A stretch of DNA of 18,272 nucleotides. Origin: Alphaproteobacteria bacterium MarineAlpha3_Bin3. Its GTDB lineage: Bacteria; Pseudomonadota; Alphaproteobacteria; Rhodospirillales; Casp-alpha2. The DNA lies in assembly GCA_002938075.1 (NCBI GenBank), contig PTLK01000014.1, forward strand, positions 1-18,272, in the 5' to 3' direction. Under the pieces are notes generated by a model. The model saw nothing but the letters and a program-made list of their open reading frames with translations, did no database searches and had not been told where the DNA came from. A program made the position numbers and the translations under genes. Position 1 is the first letter of the stretch. Each line of letters starts with the position of its first letter. Of the stretch, positions 10,412-17,284 are shown piece by piece.

Positions 10412-11332
10412 TCAGGCTCCGTCGTTGGCGCGGACGCCGAGGATGTGGCAGATGGCGTACACCAGGTCGGCCCGGTTCATGGTGTAGAAATGGAAATCGG
10501 TGACCCCATGGGCATGGAGCGCCCGGCACTGTTCGGCGGCGACGGAAGCGGCGACCAGCTTGCGGGTTTCCGGATCGTCGTCCAGGCCCTCGAAAAGTTC
10601 CCCCATCCAGGCCGGCATGGAGGCGCCACTTTTGGCGCTGAACCCGGCGACGCGGGTGAAATGGGTGACCGGCAGAATGCCGGGAATGAGGGGAACGGTG
10701 ATCCCCGCCGCCTGGACCCGGTCCCGGAACCGGAGAAAGAACTCGACGTCGAAAAAGAACTGGGTGATGGCCCGCGACGCCCCGGCGTCGATCTTGCGCT
10801 TCAGGTTGTCGATGTCGTCCTCGGCGCTTTCCGCTTCCGGGTGGATTTCCGGGTAGGCGGCGACGCTGATTTCGAAGTCGGCGACCTTCTTCAGCCCCGC
10901 CACCAGGTCGGACGCATAGGCGTAGCCGCCGGGGTGGGGCCGGTAGCGATCCTGACCTTCGGGCGGGTCGCCACGCAGCGCCACGATGTGCTTGACACCA
11001 GCCTGCCAATAGGATCGTGCGACGTCGTCTATTTCTTCCCTAGTCGCCCCGACGCAGGTCAGATGTGCCGCTGGCTCCAGCGTCGTTTCGTGGCGGATGC
11101 GGTAGACGGTGGCATGGGTGCGTTCGCGGGTCGATCCGCCGGCGCCGTAAGTCACCGAAACGTAGGATGGACGTAGCGGCGCCAGGCGCTGGATGCTGTC
11201 CCAAAGGGTCTTGTTCGCCTTTTCGGTCTTCGGCGGGAAAAACTCGAACGACACCCGGACGTCACGGGGCAGGGGCGCGGCGACGGCGAGATGGGGTGCC
11301 CCGTTGGCCTCTGGAGGAGTGTTCCCGGTCAT
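10412..11332 (-). CDS. metF: 5,10-methylenetetrahydrofolate reductase MetF
   Basis: A 306-residue flavoprotein that reduces 5,10-methylene-THF to 5-methyl-THF, the methyl donor for MetH. Seen: VSFEFFPPKTEKANKTLW with catalytic Glu30 (E. coli Glu28), VSVTYGAGGSTRERTH (58-73), HIVALRGDPPEG with Asp122 near the flavin, and the FAD-barrel segments AITQFFFDVEFFLRF and PVTHFTRVAGFSAKSGASMP. Length is typical. The ATG at 11332 overlaps the TGA of the upstream regulator in an ATGA arrangement (11329-11332), which points to coupled translation. The next gene, metH, begins 5 nt after the stop. The three genes therefore form one transcription unit for the methyl-THF branch of methionine regeneration. 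Confidence 0.98.
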   Translation of the reverse strand: MTGNTPPEANGAPHLAVAAPLPRDVRVSFEFFPPKTEKANKTLWDSIQRLAPLRPSYVSVTYGAGGSTRERTHATVYRIRHETTLEPAAHLTCVGATREEIDDVARSYWQAGVKHIVALRGDPPEGQDRYRPHPGGYAYASDLVAGLKKVADFEISVAAYPEIHPEAESAEDDIDNLKRKIDAGASRAITQFFFDVEFFLRFRDRVQAAGITVPLIPGILPVTHFTRVAGFSAKSGASMPAWMGELFEGLDDDPETRKLVAASVAAEQCRALHAHGVTDFHFYTMNRADLVYAICHILGVRANDGA

Positions 11333-12342
11333 GGCGAAGGCGCCTCCTGCTTGGTGTCCGTGGGGGGTTTTTCCGCCACCCAGACGGCGACCGTCAGCGG
11401 CGCGCCGGAAAGGTGCTCGGTTTCCTTGGCCGTCAACCCGGCGCGGCCGAACCAGGCCCCGATTTCCTTGTCGGCGAAGCCAAGGCGCCGGTGTTCGTGC
11501 TCCTGGCGCAAGTTTTCCTGGTCATGGGGCAGGAAATCGACCACCACAAGATTGCCCCCGGGAGCGAGCACCCGGGCCACCTCGACGATGGCGGCGGCCG
11601 GCTGGTCGAGGAAGTGAAGGACCTGATGAACGATCACGGCGTCGAAGACGGCGGCAGGGTACGGCAATTGGTACAAATCGGCCTGGCGAACCTGGCAGTT
11701 TCCGCAATCCGCCCGTTCCAGGTTGGCGCGCGCGACGGCCAGCATTTCGCGGGACAGATCGATGCCCTGGGCGCGCCGGGCGCGGGGGGCCAGCAGTTCA
11801 AGCATACGCCCGGTGCCGGTGCCGACATCGAGCAGGTTTTCAATGCCGTCCCGGGGCAACAGGCGGGATATGACTTTTTCGACCTCGGCGTCGTCGACAT
11901 GAAGGGAGCGCAGCGTGTCCCAGCTTTCGGCGTTGTCGCGGAAATAGGCCGCCGCCGCCTCGGCGCGTTGGCGCTTGACCTCGCCCAGACGTTCCCGGTC
12001 CCGGGACAAGACGTGATCGCGGACCCCTTCGTCCGGCAGCAGCGCGTTCAGATGCTGGGCGACCTCGGCCCCCGGCCCGCTTTCGGCCAGGCGGTGAAAG
12101 ACCCAGCTCCCCTCGCGGTGGCGGGTCAACAGCCCGGCCTCGGTCAACAGCTTCAGATGACGCGAGATGCGGGGCTGGCTTTGGCCGAGGATGTGGACCA
12201 GCTCGCTGACCGTCAATTCGCCCCGGGTCAACAGGGCGACGATGCGAAGCCGCGTCGGCTCCGCCGCCGCCCGGAGCGCCGCCAGCAACACGTCCATCTG
12301 GCCATTTTCCGGGACTTCCGTCCACAGATCCTGCGCTTCCAT
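11329..12342 (-). CDS. SahR-like regulator: ArsR-type HTH fused to a SAM-methyltransferase-fold domain
   Basis: From the start chosen here (ATG at 12342) the protein has 337 residues. The N-terminal half is an ArsR-type winged helix: AAAEPTRLRIVALLTRGELT, then SELVHILGQSQPRISRHLKLL and a wing LLTRHREGSWVFHRL. The C-terminal half is a class I methyltransferase fold with LDVGTGTGR (SAM/SAH loop) and GIDLS. No metal-binding cysteine pair typical of ArsR/SmtB metal sensors is visible in the HTH. This architecture next to metF and metH matches the described SahR family, repressors of SAM-cycle genes released by S-adenosylhomocysteine. That the domain senses SAH here is inference; it could retain methyltransferase activity. 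Other possible starts are 12393 (inside the AT palindrome, no ribosome-binding site) and 12297. The 3' end overlaps metF by 4 nt. Confidence 0.88.
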   Translation of the reverse strand: MEAQDLWTEVPENGQMDVLLAALRAAAEPTRLRIVALLTRGELTVSELVHILGQSQPRISRHLKLLTEAGLLTRHREGSWVFHRLAESGPGAEVAQHLNALLPDEGVRDHVLSRDRERLGEVKRQRAEAAAAYFRDNAESWDTLRSLHVDDAEVEKVISRLLPRDGIENLLDVGTGTGRMLELLAPRARRAQGIDLSREMLAVARANLERADCGNCQVRQADLYQLPYPAAVFDAVIVHQVLHFLDQPAAAIVEVARVLAPGGNLVVVDFLPHDQENLRQEHEHRRLGFADKEIGAWFGRAGLTAKETEHLSGAPLTVAVWVAEKPPTDTKQEAPSP

Positions 12343-12383
12343 AAATTTATTCCGTTCGCTGCCGTTTTCAATAAAGGTTAAGG

Positions 12384-12403
12384 ACATAAACATATCTTTA
12401 TAT
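12384..12403. promoter_or_regulatory. Candidate operator: AT-rich palindrome upstream of the SahR-like gene
   Basis: ATAAACATATCTTTAT (12386-12401) is a 16-bp palindrome with a single mismatched pair (12391/12396); one more matching pair lies outside it (12384/12403). It overlaps a minus-strand TATATA (12404-12399) that could be the -10 element of the regulator-metF-metH operon. A repressor bound here would block that promoter. The site is about 40 nt upstream of the chosen start at 12342. Binding by the SahR-like protein is inferred from position and symmetry. Confidence 0.55.
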
Positions 12404-12460
12404 AATTTTCAAGGACTCCTTTAACCCGTCCAAACCTATCTATATTTTGTGGAATTGGGG

Positions 12461-12490
12461 TTGATGGACCCCAACTCCTGGTGTTATACC
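12461..12490 (+). promoter_or_regulatory. Candidate sigma70-type promoter for mlaA-mlaC
   Basis: TTGATG (12461-12466), an 18-nt spacer and TATACC (12485-12490) resemble -35 and -10 hexamers about 100 nt upstream of mlaA. The -35 overlaps a 7-bp hairpin (TTGGGGT 12455-12461 with ACCCCAA 12468-12474), and a second 6-bp hairpin (12490-12508) begins at the end of the -10. Sequence match is only moderate. Confidence 0.3.
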
Positions 12491-12587
12491 GATTCGGCGG
12501 TGGAATCGCCGGCGGTGAAAGAGGCGCTCTGGGGGGGTCAGTGGGAGTCCCGGGGGGATTTTCCTGGAAAGGAAGTGTATCGGTCGC

Positions 12588-13445
12588 ATGAGTTGGCACC
12601 CGGCCCATGGAAGACATGTGCGCGTCAGTACCCTGGTGTTGGTGGTTTTTCTGGTTCTGGCCGGCGGCTGCGCAACCATGCCGGATCCCGGCGATCCCGA
12701 GGCGGTGGCCGAATTCAACAAGGTCAACGATCCCGCCGAACCGGCCAACCGGGCGATTTTCGAGCTCAACCGCGGCCTCGATACCGCCTTTCTAAAGCCC
12801 GTGGCCACGTTCTACCGTGACGTCATCCCGCAATTCTTCCAGGACCGGATCAACGACGCGCTGGATAATTTGCGCGCGCCGGTGATCTTCCTCAACGACA
12901 TCCTGCAAGGGGAACTGGACCGGGCCCTCGCCACGGCGGCACGGTTCATGGTCAATTCCACCATCGGCATCCTGGGGGTGATCGATATCGCTACCGAAAT
13001 GGGCCTGGAAGGCCATGACGAGGACTTCGGCCAGACCCTGGCGGTTTGGGGCATGCCGGAAGGCCCCTATGTTGTGTTGCCGCTGTTCGGGCCGTCCAAT
13101 CCCCGCGATACCATCGGCATCGTCGTCGATTTCCTGGTCGATCCGTTCAATCTTTGGGCTTCGAACAGCAACCGGGATTTCGCCGTTTTCGCCCGTACCG
13201 GCAGCCGCGCCGTGGACCTGAGGGCGATCCACATGGAAGCCCTGGACAGCCTGGAGAAGACGTCGCTCGATTATTACGCCACCCTACGCAGCCTCTATCG
13301 CCAGCGCCGGGCCGATGAAATCAGCAACGGCAAGGGGTCGGCCAATTTGCCCGCGCCCGGCCTGGGCCAGGCCCCACTAGACGATGGCCAACCGCCCCCG
13401 GGTGATGGTATAAAAACCTCCGAAAAGACTTCGCGGATCCGTTAA
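12588..13445 (+). CDS. mlaA: MlaA/VacJ outer-membrane lipoprotein
   Basis: A 285-residue lipoprotein of the Mla pathway, which removes mislocalised phospholipids from the outer leaflet of the outer membrane and passes them to MlaC. Seen: a hydrophobic signal VSTLVLVVFLVLAGGC with lipidation Cys28 (the lipobox has Ala at -3, slightly off consensus), then the MlaA signature blocks NDPAEPANRAIFELN, FLKPVATFYRDVIP, RFMVNSTIGILGVIDIATEMG, FGQTLAVWGMPEGPYVVLPL and FGPSNPRDTIG. The last 40 or so residues are polar and proline-rich and look disordered. GGAAAGGAAG lies 11-14 nt upstream of the ATG. mlaC follows after two bases. MlaFEDB genes are not in the window, as is often the case where mlaA-mlaC sit apart from the ABC transporter. 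Confidence 0.96.
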   Translation: MSWHPAHGRHVRVSTLVLVVFLVLAGGCATMPDPGDPEAVAEFNKVNDPAEPANRAIFELNRGLDTAFLKPVATFYRDVIPQFFQDRINDALDNLRAPVIFLNDILQGELDRALATAARFMVNSTIGILGVIDIATEMGLEGHDEDFGQTLAVWGMPEGPYVVLPLFGPSNPRDTIGIVVDFLVDPFNLWASNSNRDFAVFARTGSRAVDLRAIHMEALDSLEKTSLDYYATLRSLYRQRRADEISNGKGSANLPAPGLGQAPLDDGQPPPGDGIKTSEKTSRIR

Positions 13446-13447
13446 CC

Positions 13448-14098
13448 ATGCTCAATCGACGCTGTTTCCTGGCGGTCCTGTTGGGGCCCGCCTTTATATT
13501 GGTCCTGGCCCTGCCCCTGCCCCCGGGCGGGGCTTTCGCCGCTGGATTGGAAGTCCGCGCCGAGGCCTTCATCCAGTCGATGGCCCAGGAAGCCCTCGAA
13601 TCGCTGACCCAGCAAGGAACCTCCCGCGAGGAGCGGATCAAGCGTTTCCGTAAGATGTTCAACGCCCATTTCGCCGTCCGTTCGATCGGCAAGTTCGTGC
13701 TCGGCCGTTATTGGCGCAAGGCATCCAAGGACGAACAGGCGGAATACTTAAGCCTGTTCGAAGACCTGATGGTGACGTCCTACGTCGACCGCTTCCAAAG
13801 ATACGCCGGCAAAAACCTGAACATCCTCAAGACGCGGGCGGAAAAGGGCTCCGCCGTCACCGTGTTCACCGAGATCGCCCGGCCCGACGGCGCCAGGCCG
13901 GTGCAGGTGCTGTGGCGGGTCGGCGCTAGGGGCGAAATCATCAAAATCCTCGACGTCGTCGTCGAAGGGGCGTCGATGAGCCAGACGCTGAGATCCGATT
14001 TCGGGTCCATCATCCGCCAGAGGGGCGGCAAGGTTTCCGGCCTGCTGGAGGAACTGCGGGTCAAGACGGCGTCGCTGAAGGCCGACGCCGGCAATTGA
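13448..14098 (+). CDS. mlaC: MlaC periplasmic phospholipid-shuttle protein (Ttg2D family)
   Basis: A 216-residue periplasmic protein that carries phospholipid between the MlaA complex and the inner-membrane MlaFEDB transporter. Seen: an N-terminal signal (RRCFLAVLLGPAFILVLAL through GGAFA, cleavage probably near residue 32), then family segments RIKRFRKMFNAHFAVRSIGKF, FVLGRYWRKASKDEQAEYL, FEDLMVTSYVDRFQRYAGK and the strand-rich end PVQVLWRVGARGEIIKILDVVVEG followed by SMSQTLRSDFGSII. Length is typical. The start codon lies two bases after the mlaA stop with only a weak ribosome-binding site inside mlaA, so translation is probably coupled. The gene ends 7 nt from the convergent end of ettA. 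Confidence 0.95.
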   Translation: MLNRRCFLAVLLGPAFILVLALPLPPGGAFAAGLEVRAEAFIQSMAQEALESLTQQGTSREERIKRFRKMFNAHFAVRSIGKFVLGRYWRKASKDEQAEYLSLFEDLMVTSYVDRFQRYAGKNLNILKTRAEKGSAVTVFTEIARPDGARPVQVLWRVGARGEIIKILDVVVEGASMSQTLRSDFGSIIRQRGGKVSGLLEELRVKTASLKADAGN

Positions 14099-14109
14099 GG
14101 CCCCCTCAA
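14095..14109. other. Small hairpin spanning both convergent stop codons
   Basis: TTGAGG (14095-14100) pairs with CCTCAA (14104-14109) around CCC. The left arm contains the mlaC stop (14096-14098) and the right arm the complement of the ettA stop (14106-14108). No U tract is visible on either strand, so termination efficiency is doubtful. Confidence 0.4.
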
Positions 14110-15788
14110 CCTCTCTTCAGCGGCTTGTATTTGATCCGGTGTGGCTGGTCGGCGTCGATGCCGAGGCGGCGGTGGCGGTCGGCTTCGTAATCCTCGTAGT
14201 TGCCTTCGAACCAGACCACCTGGCTGTCGCCTTCAAAAGCGATGATGTGGGTGACGATGCGGTCCAAAAACCAGCGGTCATGGCTGATGACGACGACGCA
14301 GCCGGCGAATTCCGTAATCGCGTCCTCGAGCGCGCGCAGGGTCTCCACGTCGAGGTCGTTGGTCGGTTCGTCGAGCAGCAGGACGTTGGCCTCCGAAAGA
14401 AGCATCATCGCCATATGCACCCGGTTGCGCTCGCCGCCTGAAAGCTGGCCGACCTTTTTCTGCTGATCTGCGCCCTTGAAATTGAACTGCGCCACATAGG
14501 CGCGGCTCTGCATGGTCCGTTTGCCCACCTGGACCTCGTCGCGGCCACCGGAGATTTCCTCCCACACGGTTTTTTTCGCATCGAGCGCATCGCGGGATTG
14601 ATCGACGTATCCCAAGACTACGGTGTCGCCGACGCGCAATTTTCCGCCGTCGGGCTTTTCCTCGCCGGTAATCATTCGGAACAGGGTCGTCTTGCCGGCG
14701 CCGTTGGGCCCGATGACGCCGACGATGCCGCCCGGCGGCAGGCGGAAGTTCAAGTTTTCTATCAACAGCTTGTCGCCGAACCCCTTTTTCAGGTTTTCGG
14801 CCTCGATCACCAGGTCGCCCAGGCGCGGCCCCGGCGGGATGACGATCTGAGCCTTGCCCATCTGTTGTTCCTGGGCCTGGGCCAAAAGGTCCTCATAGGC
14901 GGTGATCCGGGCCTTGGCCTTGGCCTGGCGGGCGCGGGGCGAGGCATGAATCCATTCCAATTCGTGCTTCAAGGTGCGTTGGCGGGCCGATTCCTCGCCT
15001 GCCTCTTGCCCTAAGCGCTTTTCCTTCTGCTCCAGCCACGACGAATAGTTGCCCTCGTACGGGATGCCGCGCCCGCGGTCCAGTTCCAGGATCCAGCCGG
15101 TGACGTTGTCGAGGAAATAGCGGTCATGGGTGACGATCATCACCGTGGCTTCGTAGTCGTGGAGGAACCGTTCCAGCCACGCCACAGATTCCGCGTCCAG
15201 ATGGTTCGTCGGTTCGTCGAGAAGCAAAATATCCGGCTTTGCCAGCAACAGCCGGGCCAGCGCAACGCGGCGCTTCTCGCCGCCGGAAAGGGATTCGACA
15301 TCGGCATCGCCGGGAGGGCAGCGCAGCGCGTCCATGGCGATTTCGATAGTGCGTTCCAGTTCCCAGCCGTCGGCGGCGTCGATCTTTTCCTGCAGCTCGC
15401 CCTGCTCGGCCAGCAGCGCGTTCATTTCGTCGTCGTCCATGGGCTCAGTGAAGCGCTCGGAAATTTCGTTGAACTTGTCGAGCAGCGCCTTGGTTTCGCC
15501 CAAACCCTCCATGACGTTGCCCTCGACGTCCTTGGACGGGTCCAGTTCCGGCTCTTGTTCCAAGTAGCCGACGCGGACCCCGTCGGCGGCCCAGGCTTCG
15601 CCGGTGAATTCCGGGTCCTGGCCGGCCATGATTTTAAGCAACGTCGATTTGCCGGCCCCGTTGACGCCGAGTACGCCGATCTTGGCGTCGGGGAGGAACG
15701 AAAGGGTGATGCCCTTCAGCACCTCGCGGCCGCCGGCAAAGGTCTTGGACAGGTCTTTCATGACGTAGGAATACTGATAGCTGGCCAT
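14106..15788 (-). CDS. ettA: Energy-dependent translational throttle protein EttA (ABC-F ATPase)
   Basis: A 560-residue soluble ABC-F protein that binds the ribosomal E site and gates entry into elongation according to the ATP/ADP ratio. Seen: first ATPase domain with Walker A GVNGAGKST (41-49), signature LSGGE (167-171) and Walker B DEPTNHLD (191-198); the inter-domain P-site tRNA interaction linker (about 238-305) rich in charged residues; second domain with GPNGAGKTT (360-368), LSGGE (449-453) and DEPTNDLD (473-480); and a basic C-terminal tail KYKPLKRG. The first domain carries the extended arm insertion (about 85-150) that marks EttA among ABC-F proteins. E. coli EttA has 555 residues. 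The ATG at 15788 has GGAG 7 nt upstream; the longer open frame upstream is not EttA-like. Confidence 0.97.
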   Translation of the reverse strand: MASYQYSYVMKDLSKTFAGGREVLKGITLSFLPDAKIGVLGVNGAGKSTLLKIMAGQDPEFTGEAWAADGVRVGYLEQEPELDPSKDVEGNVMEGLGETKALLDKFNEISERFTEPMDDDEMNALLAEQGELQEKIDAADGWELERTIEIAMDALRCPPGDADVESLSGGEKRRVALARLLLAKPDILLLDEPTNHLDAESVAWLERFLHDYEATVMIVTHDRYFLDNVTGWILELDRGRGIPYEGNYSSWLEQKEKRLGQEAGEESARQRTLKHELEWIHASPRARQAKAKARITAYEDLLAQAQEQQMGKAQIVIPPGPRLGDLVIEAENLKKGFGDKLLIENLNFRLPPGGIVGVIGPNGAGKTTLFRMITGEEKPDGGKLRVGDTVVLGYVDQSRDALDAKKTVWEEISGGRDEVQVGKRTMQSRAYVAQFNFKGADQQKKVGQLSGGERNRVHMAMMLLSEANVLLLDEPTNDLDVETLRALEDAITEFAGCVVVISHDRWFLDRIVTHIIAFEGDSQVVWFEGNYEDYEADRHRRLGIDADQPHRIKYKPLKRG

Positions 15789-15816
15789 CGGCGTCTCCAG
15801 AGGGAAAAGGGAGCAC

Positions 15817-15845
15817 TTGATAACGCATAGCGGGGGGGGCTGCAA
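15817..15845 (-). promoter_or_regulatory. Candidate ettA promoter
   Basis: On the minus strand TTGCAG (15845-15840), a 17-nt spacer and TATCAA (15822-15817) are placed like -35 and -10 hexamers, giving a leader of about 20 nt before the ettA ATG. The match to consensus is 3 of 6 and 4 of 6, so this is tentative. An 8-nt C run lies in the spacer. Confidence 0.3.
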
Positions 15846-15850
15846 CGAAA

Positions 15851-15872
15851 GCCCGGCCCGCGGGGGCCGGGC
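15851..15872 (-). terminator. GC-rich terminator-like hairpin upstream of ettA
   Basis: GCCCGGCCC (15851-15859) and GGGCCGGGC (15864-15872) form a perfect 9-bp stem with loop GCGG. Read on the minus strand it is followed by TTTCGTTG, a short U-rich run. It could end transcripts coming from the CBS-domain gene and insulate ettA. The 270-nt distance from that gene is unusual. Confidence 0.4.
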
Positions 15873-15957
15873 TGGCGCTGGCCGAGACGGTCGAGATGGC
15901 GGCCAACAATTTGATCGCCGCCTTCCGGCGCCGGGGCCATCACCGCTCCGCCACGCG

Positions 15958-15996
15958 CCCTCATCCTGAGCGGGCCGAAGGCCCAGTCGAAGGAGA
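15958..15996. repeat. REP-like dispersed palindromic repeat
   Basis: The element opens with TCATCCTGAG (15961-15970), has an inner stem GGGCC/GGCCC (15972-15976, 15980-15984) around GAA, and ends with TCGAAGGAGA. This strongly resembles the TCATCCTGAG...TCGAAGGATGA intergenic palindromes common in many proteobacterial genomes. Only one copy lies in this window, so dispersal is inferred from recall of the pattern. Confidence 0.5.
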
Positions 15997-16067
15997 GGCG
16001 CGCTCCCGGCGTCCATAAGCCGTCCCTATGTCGTCCCCATGATGTGAAATGGAGTTGATCTTTCGAT

Positions 16068-16091
16068 GTCCGCTACTGGCCAATATCGGAC
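16068..16091. repeat. Imperfect inverted repeat
   Basis: GTCCGCTA (16068-16075) and TATCGGAC (16084-16091) pair at 7 of 8 positions around an 8-nt loop containing CTGGCCAA. Similar GTCCGCTACTGGCC palindromes are familiar from other proteobacterial intergenic regions; role unknown. Confidence 0.35.
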
Positions 16092-16143
16092 CTAGGGAAC
16101 CCGGATCACCTCCCCTCTCAATCCACTCTCATTTCAGTCCCCG

Positions 16144-16590
16144 TCAGGCCTCCGGCCCTCCCCGCCTCTTGAACCGATCCGTCTCCCTCCGCTCGCGCTT
16201 GGTCGGCCTTCCGGCGCCGGGAAGGTTCAAAATGCCCTGAAGCCGCCCCTGTTCATCGACGACGGGCATGTGGCGAAGACCCAGCCGGCGCATGCGGGCG
16301 ATGGCGTAGTAGAGGTATTCTTCGGCGCCGATGGTAAACACCGGCGCCGTCATCACGTCGGCGGCGGCGGTATCGCCGTCTAACCCGAAGGCGGCGCGGC
16401 GGGTAATGTCCCGCTCGGTGACGATACCGGTGGGCCGCCCTTGCCCATCGGTGACGGTGGCGCTGGGGGCTTGTTCGGCCTCCATCCGCCGGGCGATATC
16501 GTCAAGGGACGTCCCCATGGGCACCGCCAGCGGCAAGTCGCGCATGAAGTCTCGGACCAGTTTGCTGAAAATGGCGATTCGGTTTTCCAC
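16144..16590 (-). CDS. Two-CBS-domain protein with basic C-terminal tail
   Basis: A 148-residue cytosolic protein made of a tandem CBS (Bateman) module, which usually binds adenine nucleotides or SAM and regulates a partner. Seen: first CBS VRDFMRDLPLAVPMGTSLDD through RPTGIVTERDITRRA (12-66), second CBS AADVMTAPVFTIGAEEYLYY through LGLRHMPVVDEQGRLQGILN (about 76-121), then a strongly basic tail with GRPTKRERRETDRFKRR. The CBS pair resembles that of CBS-DUF294 nucleotidyltransferase proteins, but nothing follows it here; the stop at 16144 closes the gene about 20 residues later. The start is GTG at 16590, preceded by AAGGCGG at a usable distance; the next in-frame ATG (residue 16) would cut into the first domain. 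It has no same-strand neighbour close by, so the partner is unknown. Confidence 0.85.
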   Translation of the reverse strand: MENRIAIFSKLVRDFMRDLPLAVPMGTSLDDIARRMEAEQAPSATVTDGQGRPTGIVTERDITRRAAFGLDGDTAAADVMTAPVFTIGAEEYLYYAIARMRRLGLRHMPVVDEQGRLQGILNLPGAGRPTKRERRETDRFKRRGGPEA

Positions 16591-17284
16591 CGGGTTTCCG
16601 CCTTTTGCCCGATTTTCCGTGGCCGTTTACCCGGGCGCCGGAGGGATGAATCACGTTCTTGTGAAGCGGTTTTTCGGGGCCACGGAAAGCAAAACGTTAA
16701 CGATTATCCGGACCCGCGACAATGCCCATTGCCCATCGAAAATAACTAATGTTCAATAATGCCAACTAAATCAAATGCTTTCCAGATAAACGCCCATATG
16801 GTCTTGGCCGATTGTGCACCTGCGAAAATTAGCGTTGTCTTTAGTGTCCGCCGAGAAACGTATTTGAGCCTTTATTTCTTCCACAGTCGTGGATTTTCTA
16901 AATGTTGAACGAAAGTCGCCAAGGTGTTATGAAGGTCGCAACTCTGATTCGAGGGATTCGGTTCCGGTGGATCGGAGGAAGCAGCGGGTGAATAAGACCA
17001 ATATGACGTGGGAAAGCATGAAGGTCTTTGGGGGACATACTCCCGGTTAATAGACAGTGGTTTCAATGCCGGCCCGGATTGCCAGGGTCGGCAGCGTCCT
17101 ATTGTGGGAAGCGGTAAATAAAAGGCCGTTAAGGCCGGGGGGTCGAAACGTCCAATCCGTTTCAATGATCCGTTCCCTGAGGTTCGGTGGGGTTGGTCCC
17201 GCGGGGCTTCTTGGTTTGCGACTTTTAGGCTCGGTTTCGACCGTGTCGTTTCTACGGGGACCGACAGATAAGGGGAGATTAGTC
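16591..17284. other. 694-nt non-coding region before the symporter gene
   Basis: No convincing protein gene or known RNA is visible. The left third carries whatever drives the CBS gene, with no clear promoter. The right part (from about 16940) would be a leader of some 340 nt for the symporter if the promoter at 16905-16933 is used. It contains several small stems: AAGACC/GGTCTT (16994-16999, 17023-17028), GAAACG/CGTTTC (17145-17150, 17158-17163) and CGGT-TTCG-ACCG (17232-17243, a UNCG-type tetraloop). I could not match it to a riboswitch class from memory. Confidence 0.5.
16905..16933 (+). promoter_or_regulatory. Candidate sigma70-type promoter for the symporter
   Basis: TTGAAC (16905-16910), a 17-nt spacer and TATGAA (16928-16933) give a good match in both hexamers and an ideal spacing. 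It points toward the symporter gene about 350 nt downstream. No other clear promoter was seen nearer the gene. Confidence 0.4.

Larger units (their letters stand above)
15789..16143. other. 355-nt intergenic spacer between the CBS gene and ettA
   Basis: No intact gene is visible. It holds the probable ettA promoter side (15817-15845), a GC-rich hairpin (15851-15872), a REP-like palindrome (15958-15996) and another imperfect hairpin (16068-16091). A plus-strand open stretch at 15875-16018 reads like the C-terminal end of a protein (LAETVEMAANNLIAAFRR) but has no visible start and runs into the repeat; it may be a gene remnant. Confidence 0.6.

Noticed and set aside
10407..11009. N-terminal extension of MetH by about 200 residues
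   Set aside because: It overlaps metF in another frame and has shadow-like composition; the 1226-residue form matches the family length.
15789..16016. N-terminal extension of EttA by 76 residues
   Set aside because: No homology to ABC-F proteins, passes through the GC-rich hairpin and REP-like repeat, and the ATG at 15788 has its own ribosome-binding site.
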